DNA of 64,000 nucleotides from JANQTF01 sp041741415 (GCA_041741415.1 JBGSKC010000080.1:62001-126000); one strand, 5' to 3'. Positions 33,122 to 42,537 are shown, counted from the first letter of the stretch. The notes: a model not told the origin generated them from the letters alone. Program-made: numbers and translations.

Positions 33122-34734
33122 TTGCTCACAACCACTTTCCCGGAAAACAACTGCCCGAGGGTATTGACCTGATACAGGTAGGTGCCTGTGGGGAGGCCTT
33201 CGAGGTTGAGCACAAATTCATGGAGCCCTGGCCGTTGCTCCCAGGTCCCGAGATCCCGCACCGGCTGGCCGGCAAGGTTGAGGAGCCTGAGCTTCATGCT
33301 GCTTTCTTCGGGCAGGGAATAGTAGAGGACGGTTTCGCTGGTGTCGCGGCGGTAGCGGATGTTGTGAACAAAAGCCGGGCCGCTGGGCGGGTAGGGAAAG
33401 TCGGCGCACTCGATTCCAAGGCCTTCCAGGCGGGGAAAACTCTGCCCGAGCACACCATTCACGAGGCTGGGGTCGATGCAGAGCCAGTTTTCCAGCACGG
33501 TGGCATACACCTGCCGGAAGTCGGTGTGGAAGGCGAGGTTGCCGTAAATGTCGGGGTTTCGCAAGTCAGGCTGGGTGCCAAGCAGGCCATTGCCCTGGAG
33601 CCCCGGCCCAAACAGCAGCAAGGGTGCAGCAGAGCCATGATCAGTTCCGCGGGAGCCATTTTCTTCGATTCTTCGCCCGAATTCAGAGAAGGTCATGGCA
33701 AGCACACGGCGGTCGTAGCCGGATTTGCCCAGGTCGGCATAAAACCCGTGAACGGCATCCGCCACCTCCTTCATCAGCCTGGGGTGGTTGCTGGCCTGGT
33801 CGGCGTGGGTGTCGTAGCCATCAATGGAAACGAGGTAAAGCCTGGTTCCCAGCCCGCCCTGGATGAGCCGCGCCACAAGGGCAAGCTGCTCGGCGAGGTA
33901 GCTTTTTTGACCGTATTCGAAATTATTTTTTCCCTGGTCAAACGCTTCCTTGATCACCCCGGCGTAGGAAAAAGTATTGTTGGCCATGGCCCGCATGAAG
34001 CGGAGTTCCTCCCCGTAGCAGTTGTCGGGCAGGCCGGTGGTGTTGTACAAAGCGCCGTTCCGGGCGATTTCGTAGAGCTCAGTGGGATTTGTTACCGCCA
34101 CCGACATGTTGATGCCGCTTCCTTCAAACGTGAGTCCGCCTGAAGGACCAATCTGAAGCGCTGGCGGCTTGACCGGAGGGGTCGTCAGGAAATCGGGGTA
34201 GGTGCTTTCCATCCACCTCCCCAGCCAGCCTGTGGGGTCCATCACATCGGCGTCGCTGCCGCTGGTCCAAATGTCGGTGGAGCGAAAATGGGATAGATTT
34301 TGATCGGGATAGCCCACCGAGTGGACCACTTTCATGCTGCCTTTGGTCCAAAGCTCGTCAAGCGGGGTCATGAAATTGGGCAGGCCATGGCCATTCGACA
34401 ACCTGAACAGCTGATTTTCCGGAACGGCGAGGGTGGGCCTGCGCTGCTTGTAGAGGCTGTAGTCGTAAAGGGGCACGATGGTATTGAGGCCGTCGTTGCC
34501 GCCTTTGAGCTGAATGAGCACGAGGATGCGGTCATCGAAGGCATTGGCAAGCCCATAGGTGAGCGGCGAGGCGTGAAGGGGGGAAAGCGGAAATTTTCCC
34601 AGCAAAAACGACCCAGCGCCGACCATGCCCAGTTGGCTCAGAAAGGTGCGGCGGCTGCAACTGCGGTGTTCCTGCTCGTGGGCTTTTCCATCCTCCTGGC
34701 GGCTGCCCTGGCGAAGGTGACGATCTTTGTTCAT
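33118..34734 (-). CDS. DUF1501 protein with Tat signal and T9SS sorting domain
   Basis: 538-residue exported protein of the DUF1501 family (sulfatase-like alkaline-phosphatase fold, function unknown). N-terminal twin-arginine motif SRRTFLS at 27-33 followed by a hydrophobic stretch, i.e. a Tat signal, suggests export as a folded protein. The central part carries the family motifs LIQLKGGNDGLNT and FSEFGRRIEENGSRGTDHG. The last 80 residues (from about YYSLPEESSMKLRLL to GQLFSGKVVVSN, with the GLPTGTYLYQV core) are a type IX sorting domain, so the protein should be passed to the cell surface. It starts two bases after the DUF1800 gene stop, so the two are cotranscribed. Confidence 0.9.
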   Translation of the reverse strand: MNKDRHLRQGSRQEDGKAHEQEHRSCSRRTFLSQLGMVGAGSFLLGKFPLSPLHASPLTYGLANAFDDRILVLIQLKGGNDGLNTIVPLYDYSLYKQRRPTLAVPENQLFRLSNGHGLPNFMTPLDELWTKGSMKVVHSVGYPDQNLSHFRSTDIWTSGSDADVMDPTGWLGRWMESTYPDFLTTPPVKPPALQIGPSGGLTFEGSGINMSVAVTNPTELYEIARNGALYNTTGLPDNCYGEELRFMRAMANNTFSYAGVIKEAFDQGKNNFEYGQKSYLAEQLALVARLIQGGLGTRLYLVSIDGYDTHADQASNHPRLMKEVADAVHGFYADLGKSGYDRRVLAMTFSEFGRRIEENGSRGTDHGSAAPLLLFGPGLQGNGLLGTQPDLRNPDIYGNLAFHTDFRQVYATVLENWLCIDPSLVNGVLGQSFPRLEGLGIECADFPYPPSGPAFVHNIRYRRDTSETVLYYSLPEESSMKLRLLNLAGQPVRDLGTWEQRPGLHEFVLNLEGLPTGTYLYQVNTLGQLFSGKVVVSN

Positions 34735-34736
34735 GA

Positions 34737-36182
34737 TCAGGCGAGTTGAAATTCCGGAAGGCGGGCGAGGTGAGAAAGGAGGTGGAACAATTGCCAGGTA
34801 GCCTGGGGCCAGTCGAGGTCCCATGTGCCATTTTCGAAATAGTTGCTGGGAATATCACCCCTGAACACGATGGAGGCGCGGTCATAGGCCAGCGGATCCT
34901 CGAGGCCTTTGGGGAATATGGTGTCGATGATGGTTTGGGTAATGATATCCGGGTCGGTGAGGCTGGGGGAAATGCGCTTGGCCCAGGCCCGCAGGAAGGT
35001 GGGATGATGCTCCGCTGCGAGATAATGCAGGTATTCCATCATTTTCCAGCGATCTGAGAGGCGGCTGGTGCTGATCCACTTGCGGTGACCCTGCCAGCCT
35101 GCCACATCCACGGGGCTGAACAGCTGCTGGCCGAGATTGGTGGACCCCCAAAAATACTCACTGCCGTAGGTGCTGAAGGGCACCTCGATCTCATTGAGTT
35201 GCTGGGCAATCATCTGGATCGGGCTTTTGATCTGAATGCCGATGGCTTCGCTGTCGAAAAAGTGCTCGCTGCTGAGCAGCAACCGAATCACCGGGGCCAG
35301 CTCCCAATCCTGCTGAAACAGGTCGGCCATGTTTGCCACGATCACCGGATCCGGTTCTTCATACAAAAACCACTTGTAGAGCTTTTCACAGATGTACCCG
35401 GCAATCAAAGAAGCCCGCTGTTCAAACAGGAGGGTAATCACATCGTCGTAGCCCCAGTTGCCTGTTTGCCCGAAAATGGTTTTGGGGTCGTGGTCGTGCC
35501 GAATGGGGTCAAATTTCCCCGTGATGGTGTTGTCGTTGTACCACCCGGTGAGGGCGCGGGCCGTTTCCACAATGTCTTCCTGGGTGTAGCCATTGTCGTG
35601 GCCAAGGGAAAACAGCTCGTAGAGCTCGCGGGCATAGTTTTCGTTGGGGCTTTCTACTGTGCTGTATTCGCCATTGAGGTAAATCAGCATGGCCGGGCTG
35701 ATGCCGATGGCGTGGACAAAGTCCTTAAAATTGCCAAGGGCGTGGATTTGCAGCAGTTGGTGGTAGGCGAGCAGGCCGGGCGGGGTCTGGTATTCTTCAA
35801 ACTCTGTGACAAAATGGTTGCTCCAGAACAGCACCATTTTTTCCCTCAGCCCGCCCCCGATCATTTCGACGAGCCGCTCATAGCTCCATTCGAAGTAGTG
35901 GGTGTAAATCAGGTCGAAGTCGCGGACGCCATTGGTGTCATAGTTCTGAATGCTCCAGTTGCCCCAGGAAGGAAGGGGAGAAAGAGGCTTGACAAGGGCC
36001 TCATCGACGAGTTGATTGACAAGCTCCTGCGGGCTGAGCAGCAGGGCCGCGTCTACCTTGTCCTGAGAAGTGCCGAAAGCAGCCCTTCGAAACAAATGGC
36101 GGGCACGGGCCTGGGCCCAGGGCTTGGCAGAATCAGGAAGATAGGTCGCTATAGACCCCGAAAGGCAAATTCCTGTAGGCAT
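34737..36182 (-). CDS. DUF1800 family protein
   Basis: 481-residue protein of the DUF1800 family, mostly helical and usually encoded beside DUF1501. Characteristic segments are RARHLFRRAAFGTS near the N-terminus, SNHFVTEF, YLNGEYSTVESPNENYARELYELFSLG and TGWYND, then ITLLFEQRASLIAGYICEKLYKWF. The biochemical function is unknown. No signal peptide of the classic type is visible at this start; the ATG at 36182 is the only one close to the family's N-terminus. The pair with the DUF1501 gene is a very common Bacteroidota operon. The upstream 260-base gap to the Rpn gene holds its promoter. Confidence 0.88.
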   Translation of the reverse strand: MPTGICLSGSIATYLPDSAKPWAQARARHLFRRAAFGTSQDKVDAALLLSPQELVNQLVDEALVKPLSPLPSWGNWSIQNYDTNGVRDFDLIYTHYFEWSYERLVEMIGGGLREKMVLFWSNHFVTEFEEYQTPPGLLAYHQLLQIHALGNFKDFVHAIGISPAMLIYLNGEYSTVESPNENYARELYELFSLGHDNGYTQEDIVETARALTGWYNDNTITGKFDPIRHDHDPKTIFGQTGNWGYDDVITLLFEQRASLIAGYICEKLYKWFLYEEPDPVIVANMADLFQQDWELAPVIRLLLSSEHFFDSEAIGIQIKSPIQMIAQQLNEIEVPFSTYGSEYFWGSTNLGQQLFSPVDVAGWQGHRKWISTSRLSDRWKMMEYLHYLAAEHHPTFLRAWAKRISPSLTDPDIITQTIIDTIFPKGLEDPLAYDRASIVFRGDIPSNYFENGTWDLDWPQATWQLFHLLSHLARLPEFQLA

Positions 36183-36442
36183 GATGAGCAGATAAGCATT
36201 CCAGAGAGAAATATAGGAAAAAAAGAATGCTCCGGTCTGTGTTTCCGTAATCTGACTAGGGCTGCCAGGAGTAAGGATGTTGGCTGGCTGGGTAAAAAAA
36301 ATCAGTCGCAGAGTCGAGGAATGCAGTTACCTGGTTGAGCAAATGGCTGAATCGGGTAACTTTTCGGATCTTAGATGGTGAAAAATAACATTCTGATTTT
36401 CAAGAAGATAGATTGACGATAAAACGGACTCAGGAGAAAACG

Positions 36443-37567
36443 ATGCTTGAGATAACGGATCAGCAGTACGATTTTTGGCTGAACAAACTTCCAAATTTAC
36501 GTTCGCTATATCTCTGGCGATTCCTCGAAGTTGGCGGCATGATTACACAAGACCAGCTATGGAAAGGCCTGATCGAGGATTTTTTCCCGCAACTGTTCGC
36601 TTTTTTTTACCCCAAAAAGGTAGCACATTTTGACCTTACCCGCACCGAGTTTCTGGAACAGGAGCTCGCCCAGCTGGTAGCTGACGATGAAGGTCACGAC
36701 CGCCGTGTTGATAAGCTTGTGAAGCTATATCGCCGAAATGGCAGCACGGCTTTTATGCTCATTCACCTGGAGGTGCAGGGCTATTACGACAAAAATTTTG
36801 CCCGGCGGATGTTTACCTACGCCTACCGCATTTTTGATCGATACGGGATGCTGGTAGAGTCTCTGGCCATTCTGACAGACAGGCGAAAGCACTTTCACCC
36901 GAAGCTTTTCAATGCAAAAGCCCTTGGCACTGAGTTAACCTACAAATTCACTACCTACAAGCTGCTGGACCAAAATCGCGAAGAACTGGCTGCCAGTAAG
37001 AACCCTTTTGCCCTGGCTTTGCTGGTGGCTTATGATGCTATTCAACTGAAAGCACTACCTGATGGCCAGCTGCTTGCGTTGAAAATCAGGTTTTTCAGGC
37101 GGCTGCTGGCGCTCGGGTTCAGCAAGGCGGAAATCAGCCGTTTGGCTCATTTTATCAAACATTACAGCCGTTTTCAAAACCCAAAAATGAATGATACATT
37201 TGATCAACACATCGTTGAACTCACAAACAAACAGGAAGGCATGGGTATCATCGAACGCGTGCAAAACGCCTATAAGCAGGCCGGCTTTGAGGAGGGCATG
37301 AAAAAAGGCATGAGGAAAGGGATAAAGACAGGTAAGCAGGAAGGGAAACTCGAAGGCAAACTCGAAGGCAAACTGGAAGCCGGCATCGAAAGCCTTGTGA
37401 ACCTGCGGGACTCCGGTTTGTACTCACACTCCAGCAACGAAGAGCTGGCCAGGGTGTTCCAGTTGCCAGTGGCCTGGGTCGCGCGAATTCTTTCAGGAGA
37501 TGTGCCAACCCCAGAGGAATTACAGGAATTGCTTTCCAGCAAAAAACTTGACAAGCCTTCGCTCTGA
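36443..37567 (+). CDS. Rpn/PD-(D/E)XK nuclease-family protein with Gly-Lys repeats
   Basis: 374-residue protein of the Rpn (recombination-promoting nuclease) type, often labelled as a putative transposase. The PD-(D/E)XK-like core shows EVQG in HLEVQGYYDKNFARRMF. The C-terminal part has a run of Lys-Gly-Glu-Leu repeats (about residues 283-314) typical of this family, then a helical end. E. coli RpnA has DNA cleavage activity; activity here is untested. ATG 36443 has an AGGAGA ribosome-binding site ahead of it, which is unusual for the phylum and favours it over the TTG at 36413. It is followed tail to tail by the VWA gene with no gap. Confidence 0.82.
   Translation: MLEITDQQYDFWLNKLPNLRSLYLWRFLEVGGMITQDQLWKGLIEDFFPQLFAFFYPKKVAHFDLTRTEFLEQELAQLVADDEGHDRRVDKLVKLYRRNGSTAFMLIHLEVQGYYDKNFARRMFTYAYRIFDRYGMLVESLAILTDRRKHFHPKLFNAKALGTELTYKFTTYKLLDQNREELAASKNPFALALLVAYDAIQLKALPDGQLLALKIRFFRRLLALGFSKAEISRLAHFIKHYSRFQNPKMNDTFDQHIVELTNKQEGMGIIERVQNAYKQAGFEEGMKKGMRKGIKTGKQEGKLEGKLEGKLEAGIESLVNLRDSGLYSHSSNEELARVFQLPVAWVARILSGDVPTPEELQELLSSKKLDKPSL
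37346..37381 (+). repeat. 12-base tandem repeat coding K-L-E-G
   Basis: AAACTCGAAGGC occurs twice exactly (37346-37357, 37358-37369), and a third, imperfect unit follows (37370-37381). Each unit encodes Lys-Leu-Glu-Gly within the tail of the Rpn-type protein, and a degenerate earlier unit (KQEG) is adjacent. Twelve-base units keep the reading frame on slippage, so tail length may vary between strains. Confidence 0.8.
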
Positions 37568-38668
37568 TTACCTCACTTTCCTTCTGCGGTTGCGCTCAAA
37601 ATCCTCGAAAATGTACTCGCCAAGCCCTTCCAGGCTCGTGTAGAAGGCCCGGCCATTGTTTACCTGGGTAAATTCCTGCACAAACTGCACCAGCCAGTTG
37701 TCGCGGGCAATCATGAAGGTGGTAATGGGAATTTTCAACCGGCGGCACTGGGCTGCCAGGTTCAGGGTCTTACCCAGAATTTTCCTGTCCAGGCCAAAGC
37801 TGTTTTTGTAGTAGCGAACCCCTTCCCGGATACAGGTTGGCTTGCCATCCGTGATCATGAAAATCTGTTTGTTGGCTGCTTTTCGCCGCCGAAGGATATC
37901 CATGGCCAGCTCCAGCCCGGCAACTGTGTTGGTGTGGTAGGGGCCCACCTGGAGGTAAGGCAAATCCTTGATGTTGATGGCCCAGGCATCATTCCCAAAC
38001 ACGATGATGTCGAGGGTGTCCTTCGGGTACTTCTGCATGATCAGTTCTGAGAGGGCCATGGCCACCTTTTTGGCCGGGGTGATGCGGTCCTCGCCATACA
38101 GGATCATGGAGTGGGAAATGTCGATCATGAGCACGGTCGAAACGGTGGTTCTGTGCTCAGTTTCGTGCACCGCCAGGTCGTCTTCGGTCATCATGAACTC
38201 TTCGATGCCGTGGTTGACCTGGGCGTTGCGCATGGATTCGGTCATGGCGATGTTTTCGACGGGGTCGCCAAACTCAAACTGCTTCAGCTCGCTCAGGGAC
38301 TCGTCGCCCATGCCGGAATGAGGGGTTCTGTGGCGGCCCTGGCCGCCGCGCTTGAGCTTGCCGAAAATCTCCTCCAACGACCGCTTCCGGATGCTTTGCT
38401 CCGATTTGGAGGTCATTTCATACGACCCGGACATCGGCTCCTCCTCCTCAATGTAGCCCTGGCGCTTGAGATCTTCGATGAAGTCGCCCATGCCATACTC
38501 ATCGTTGGTGAGCTGGTACTGCCTGTCGAGCTGGTTCATCCATTGCAGCGCCTCGGCCACGTCGCCGGAGGTGTAGGTGAGCAGGTCCAGGAAGATCTTG
38601 AGCAGGCGCTCGAAGGGATCCTGGCCGTCGCCGTTGGGGATGTATTTGGAAAAAAGATAACCTTTCAT
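37568..38668 (-). CDS. VWA-domain protein
   Basis: 366-residue protein with a C-terminal von Willebrand A domain. The metal-ion site is seen as DISHS (183-187), with TDGKPT as the later metal loop. The N-terminal half is helical and charged (for example a QGYIEEEEPMSGS linker), typical of the magnesium-chelatase-like VWA group that works with MoxR- or RavA-type AAA ATPases, although no such ATPase lies next to it here. Cytosolic. Function unknown. ATG 38668 (MKGYLFSKYI) is taken rather than the upstream 38704. Confidence 0.82.
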   Translation of the reverse strand: MKGYLFSKYIPNGDGQDPFERLLKIFLDLLTYTSGDVAEALQWMNQLDRQYQLTNDEYGMGDFIEDLKRQGYIEEEEPMSGSYEMTSKSEQSIRKRSLEEIFGKLKRGGQGRHRTPHSGMGDESLSELKQFEFGDPVENIAMTESMRNAQVNHGIEEFMMTEDDLAVHETEHRTTVSTVLMIDISHSMILYGEDRITPAKKVAMALSELIMQKYPKDTLDIIVFGNDAWAINIKDLPYLQVGPYHTNTVAGLELAMDILRRRKAANKQIFMITDGKPTCIREGVRYYKNSFGLDRKILGKTLNLAAQCRRLKIPITTFMIARDNWLVQFVQEFTQVNNGRAFYTSLEGLGEYIFEDFERNRRRKVR

Positions 38669-38767
38669 GCTGTCAGTTCTGGAAAAAATGCCTGGGTGGG
38701 ACAAACTGCCCTCATAACGAATGAGCTTGTGGATGGTTAACAGAACCGGGAACGCAGTGTTTCTGCT

Positions 38768-39889
38768 TTAGCTTTTTTTGACAAGCTGCCAGCCGCCGTT
38801 TGGGGGCAAATGAATGGAGCCGGTCACAGCGTCCTGGGTGGCTCCTGTCACGGAAGCCAGTGTAGTTGGTTTTCCTTCGATGGCTCGCAAGCCCAGAAAT
38901 GCGAAAATGATGGCTTCCTTGAATTCCACCCACCTTTCGTCTTTGCTTTCCGAAATCTGAATCTCAAGGGAGGAAAGGGCCTGTTCCAGGCATTGCATCA
39001 GATAGCGGTGCCGCCTTCCACCTCCGGTAACGAGCATGGATTGGGGGCCGGTTTTGAGGTGATAGACCGAGCGGGCAATCTGCCCGGCGATGTGGCGACA
39101 CAGCGTATGAAGCAAATCTTGAGGCTCAGCATCCTGAGCCATTACCAGAGGGATCATTTCCTCCTCGACCCATTCCCAGCCCAAGGATTTGGGTGGCTTG
39201 AGCCGGTAGAACGGCAAGCCATCCAGGGCACGGCCCAGCGATGGAAGCGGGTTCCCTCCTGCGGCCACCATGCCGTCGGGGTCAAAATCGCCATCGAAAT
39301 GGGCGCGGTACACATGGTTAAGCACAAGGTTGCAGGCCGTCACGTCAAAAGCGAGCTCGTCAAAGGTGAGGTTGCAAATGCCGCCCAGGTTTAAAAACAG
39401 CCTGTGATCGGGAAAAAGGTAGTGCTCGCCGAGCGGCACGAGCGGGGCACCTTCGCCCTTGAGCGCCACATCCTTGTTGCGAAAGTTGGTGACAAGCGGG
39501 CAGGGAAGGTAGCTGGCAATGGTTTCGCCATCGCCAATCTGGAAAGTGAATGATTTGTGGGGCTGGTGAAAAATGGTTTGGCCATGGCAGGCCACAAAAT
39601 CAGGGGCAGCTTCCAGGGTGTCAATAAAACTGGCAATGGCCTTGCCGAGATAATGCCCAAAGAAAATGTGGCTTTTAGCAAATACCAGGGCCGACTGATT
39701 GGGTAAATGACGAAGCCGGTTGCGCCATGTTTCCTCCATGGGGAGGCTTTGTGCAGCTTCTATCTCAAACTGGTAGCCGTTTTCTGTTACCTCAAAAGTA
39801 CAACACACCAGGTCAATCCCATCCAGTGAGGTCCCCGTCATCACCCCCACACCACGATAGCGCATAATGTTTTCGTTGGTCCCTTCCAT
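38768..39889 (-). CDS. anmK: Anhydro-N-acetylmuramic acid kinase
   Basis: 373-residue cytosolic sugar kinase that opens and phosphorylates 1,6-anhydro-MurNAc in cell-wall recycling. Phosphate-binding motif GVMTGTSLDGIDL is near the N-terminus, ACHGQTIFHQP and LNLGGICNLT follow, and the adenosine motif VTGGGRRH is in the C-terminal domain. The length fits AnmK. The gene lies alone on the minus strand between the VWA gene and the SulP gene; no MurQ is beside it, though murQ may be elsewhere. Confidence 0.93.
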   Translation of the reverse strand: MEGTNENIMRYRGVGVMTGTSLDGIDLVCCTFEVTENGYQFEIEAAQSLPMEETWRNRLRHLPNQSALVFAKSHIFFGHYLGKAIASFIDTLEAAPDFVACHGQTIFHQPHKSFTFQIGDGETIASYLPCPLVTNFRNKDVALKGEGAPLVPLGEHYLFPDHRLFLNLGGICNLTFDELAFDVTACNLVLNHVYRAHFDGDFDPDGMVAAGGNPLPSLGRALDGLPFYRLKPPKSLGWEWVEEEMIPLVMAQDAEPQDLLHTLCRHIAGQIARSVYHLKTGPQSMLVTGGGRRHRYLMQCLEQALSSLEIQISESKDERWVEFKEAIIFAFLGLRAIEGKPTTLASVTGATQDAVTGSIHLPPNGGWQLVKKS

Positions 39890-39980
39890 TGGATCAAGGT
39901 ACGGATTCTTTGGTGATGGTCAAGCCACAAAGCCAGGCCAACCGAAGGCGCCACCTTCCATTTTCCTTGAAAAATTCAAC

Positions 39981-40008
39981 TTTGTAAAAAAAGGTAATCC
40001 TATTTTTG
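39981..40008 (+). promoter_or_regulatory. Bacteroidota-type promoter for the SulP gene
   Basis: TTTG at 39981-39984, a 16-base spacer, and TATTTTTG at 40001-40008, which fits the TAnnTTTG -7 element of the phylum. Transcription would begin near 40015, only a few bases before the ATG at 40031. The spacer is a little shorter than the usual range. Confidence 0.5.
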
Positions 40009-40030
40009 TGGGCAGAGGCCAGTCGCTTAC

Positions 40031-41665
40031 ATGGCGGGGAAGCCTAAACCAACGGTAATAATGCAAAATACAAACAAGAACCAGCCGGTCAAACTTGGAA
40101 TGTTTGACCAACTCAGTCGTGACATCCCAGCAGGGCTGGTGGTGTTTCTCGTTGCGCTTCCCCTTTGTCTGGGAATCGCCCTTGCTTCTAAAGGGACTGT
40201 GGACGAAGCCCCGATGTTTTCAGGGTTGCTGGCCGGGATCCTCGGGGGGCTTGTCATTCCGCTTATCAGCCGATCTCCGCTATCGGTGAGTGGCCCGGCT
40301 GCCGGGCTCATCGCCATTGTGATTGCCGGTATCGACACTGCAGGGAGTTGGGAAGCATTCCTCGTGGCGCTTTTCCTCGGCGGTATCCTGCAACTTGCCC
40401 TTGGCTTCCTGAAAGCCGGTTCCATTGCCTATTTTTTCCCCAACTCTGTGATCAAAGGCATGCTCGCTGCCATTGGCCTGATCCTCATCCGAAAGCAAAT
40501 TCCACATGCGCTGGGGGTGGATACAGAGATGATGGATGAGGAATTTCATTTTCTCAACACCCTCCCGGTTATTCAGGAGATTTTACTGGAAAAGCCCTAT
40601 CAGGTGGGTGCTGCCATCATCAGCCTGGTGAGCCTGGCTATCCTCATTACCTGGGACCGCACCTTTTTGAAAAAAATCACCTGGCTGCCCGGTGCCCTCG
40701 TGGTGGTGGTCCTGGGGGTGGTCATCAATGTGCTTTTTCACCAGCTCGTGCCAGCCTGGGAGCTCCTGGGGGCTAACGGCACAGACCCCGGCCACCTCGT
40801 GTCTTTGCCCCGCAGCCTGGTGGAAAATGGGGTGACGGGTTTTTTCGGCGAATTTACCTTTCCTGATTGGTCTGCGCTGGCCAATCCTGCTATTTATGGC
40901 GTGGCGCTCACCATCGGGCTGGTGGCCAGCGTGGAAACACTGTTGTCGGTAGAGGCCGTTGACAAGCTCGACCCGCACAAGCGCCAGAGCCCGCTCAACC
41001 TGGAATTAATTGCACAGGGAGTGGCCAACATCATCGCCGGGCTCCTCGGTGCCCTGCCCATCACCGCCGTCATTGTGCGGTCCAGTGCCAACGTAAATGC
41101 TGGTGGTCAAACCCGCATGGCTTCTCTCGTTCATGGTGTGCTGCTCTTTGTTTCTGTCATCACCATTGGCAGCGTTTTGAACTTGATTCCGCTTTCCAGC
41201 CTCGCTGCCATTCTCTTGCTCGTGGGCTACAAACTTGCGCACCCCAAGTTATTTAAAGCTATGTACAAGCAGGGGATGAACCAGTTTCTTCCTTTTGTGG
41301 TAACGGTGGTGGCAGTGCTCCTCACTGATTTGCTCATTGGGATCGCCATAGGGAGCGCAGTGGGAATTTATTTTACCATCAAGGCCAATTTTCGCTCGGC
41401 CATCATTCAGGAGGAGCGCGAGGGAGTAGTGTATGTTCATTTTAAAAAGAACGTTTCCTTCCTCAACAAAGCCATTCTCACACAAACCCTGAACGACCTG
41501 CCCGCAGGCAGCCATGTGGTGATAGACGGCACCGAAGTGGATTTCATCGACCACGATATCCAGGAAATCCTGGCGGAGTACCGGATCAGGGCCAAGGAAA
41601 GCGGCACTCGTCTGGAAATCGTGGGGGTAAAACCAGAAGATGCTCACATTCAGCTTCTTGGGTAA
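40031..41665 (+). CDS. SulP-family anion transporter
   Basis: 544-residue inner-membrane transporter of the SLC26/SulP family, moving sulphate, bicarbonate or another anion. The family start is visible in DIPAGLVVFLVALPLCLGIALAS, and 10-14 membrane helices follow. The C-terminal STAS domain (about 440-540) is present, including GSHVVIDGTEVDFID. The substrate cannot be read from the sequence; no carbonic anhydrase or sulphate genes lie beside it. Start is ATG 40031, or 40061 (MQNTNKNQP), which gives an N-terminus closer to the family and is not excluded. A perfect hairpin just downstream ends the unit. Confidence 0.9.
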   Translation: MAGKPKPTVIMQNTNKNQPVKLGMFDQLSRDIPAGLVVFLVALPLCLGIALASKGTVDEAPMFSGLLAGILGGLVIPLISRSPLSVSGPAAGLIAIVIAGIDTAGSWEAFLVALFLGGILQLALGFLKAGSIAYFFPNSVIKGMLAAIGLILIRKQIPHALGVDTEMMDEEFHFLNTLPVIQEILLEKPYQVGAAIISLVSLAILITWDRTFLKKITWLPGALVVVVLGVVINVLFHQLVPAWELLGANGTDPGHLVSLPRSLVENGVTGFFGEFTFPDWSALANPAIYGVALTIGLVASVETLLSVEAVDKLDPHKRQSPLNLELIAQGVANIIAGLLGALPITAVIVRSSANVNAGGQTRMASLVHGVLLFVSVITIGSVLNLIPLSSLAAILLLVGYKLAHPKLFKAMYKQGMNQFLPFVVTVVAVLLTDLLIGIAIGSAVGIYFTIKANFRSAIIQEEREGVVYVHFKKNVSFLNKAILTQTLNDLPAGSHVVIDGTEVDFIDHDIQEILAEYRIRAKESGTRLEIVGVKPEDAHIQLLG

Positions 41666-41697
41666 GAAAAGCTGAAAAGATGTGTGTGCCGAATGGT

Positions 41698-41737
41698 CAA
41701 CGGGCCGAACGACTTTGTGGTGTCGTTCGGCCCGTTG
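41698..41737. terminator. 16-bp perfect hairpin between convergent genes
   Basis: Left arm 41698-41713, an 8-base loop, and the right arm 41722-41737, fully complementary and GC-rich. It lies between the convergent SulP and YciO-like genes and so can act on both transcripts. There is no clear T-tract after the stem. Confidence 0.7.
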
Positions 41738-41757
41738 GCTGTTAGCGATGTTGCCAC

Positions 41758-42393
41758 TTACTCCAAGATGGTGAGGCCAAGCGGCTCCAGGGCACCTGCA
41801 CCCTCGCGGATGACCTCAACGGACCCTTCTCCCTGGCTAAGGTCGATCACGGTGGAAACCTCCATGGAGCCCATGCCACCATCAATCACGAGGTCCACCT
41901 GGTTGCCAAAGCGCTCGTAAATGAGGCTGGGGTCGGTGTTGAATTCCGGGAGTTCATGCAACGGAATCGAGAGTGAGGCAATGGGGTTGCCCAGCTCTTT
42001 GGCCAGAGCCACCGGAATGGCGTGTTTGGGGAAGCGGATGCCGACCGTTTTTTTGCGGGAAAAATGCCGGGGAATTTCCTTGGACGCTTCCAGAATAAAG
42101 GTGTAGGGGCCTGGCAGGGCCGTTTTCATGAGTTTGAACATGGGGGTTGTGACGTGGAGGGCATAGGAGCCGATGATGGCAATGTCCTCGCACACACAGG
42201 TGAGGTTGGCCTTTTCGGGGTTAATGCCTTTGAGGCGACAGAGCGCTTCGACCGCTTTTTTGTTGTGGATGTCGCAGCCGAGGGCATACATGGTGTCGGT
42301 GGGATAAATGATCAGGCCGCCGATGCGAAGCAATTCAACGGCTTGCTCGATGGCCTTGGGCTGGGGATTTTCGGGATGAATCGATAGAAACAT
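41758..42393 (-). CDS. YciO/YrdC-type Sua5 family protein
   Basis: 211-residue protein of the YrdC/Sua5 fold, expected to bind double-stranded RNA, ATP and threonine. The fold is seen in YPTDTMYALGCDI (the conserved substrate strand), LKGINPEKANLTCV, LPGPYTFILEAS, VGIRFPKHAI and SLSIPLHELPE. Sua5/TsaC proper makes threonylcarbamoyl-AMP for tRNA t6A; this one has the variant motifs of the YciO branch, for which activity is less certain, and lacks a Sua5 C-terminal domain. It may still be the genome's only member, in which case it could be the t6A enzyme. Confidence 0.85.
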   Translation of the reverse strand: MFLSIHPENPQPKAIEQAVELLRIGGLIIYPTDTMYALGCDIHNKKAVEALCRLKGINPEKANLTCVCEDIAIIGSYALHVTTPMFKLMKTALPGPYTFILEASKEIPRHFSRKKTVGIRFPKHAIPVALAKELGNPIASLSIPLHELPEFNTDPSLIYERFGNQVDLVIDGGMGSMEVSTVIDLSQGEGSVEVIREGAGALEPLGLTILE

Positions 42394-42537
42394 AAGTGAG
42401 GTGCAATTTGGGTCAAGGAGGAGAAGGTAAGGAATTCTGGCGAAGATTCATGGTTGGAAAGCAGGTGAAATCCTTCTAATTTTAGAAATGTCCTTATCTT
42501 CACGCGGATTCCACTCACGATTGCAGAAACCACCCTT

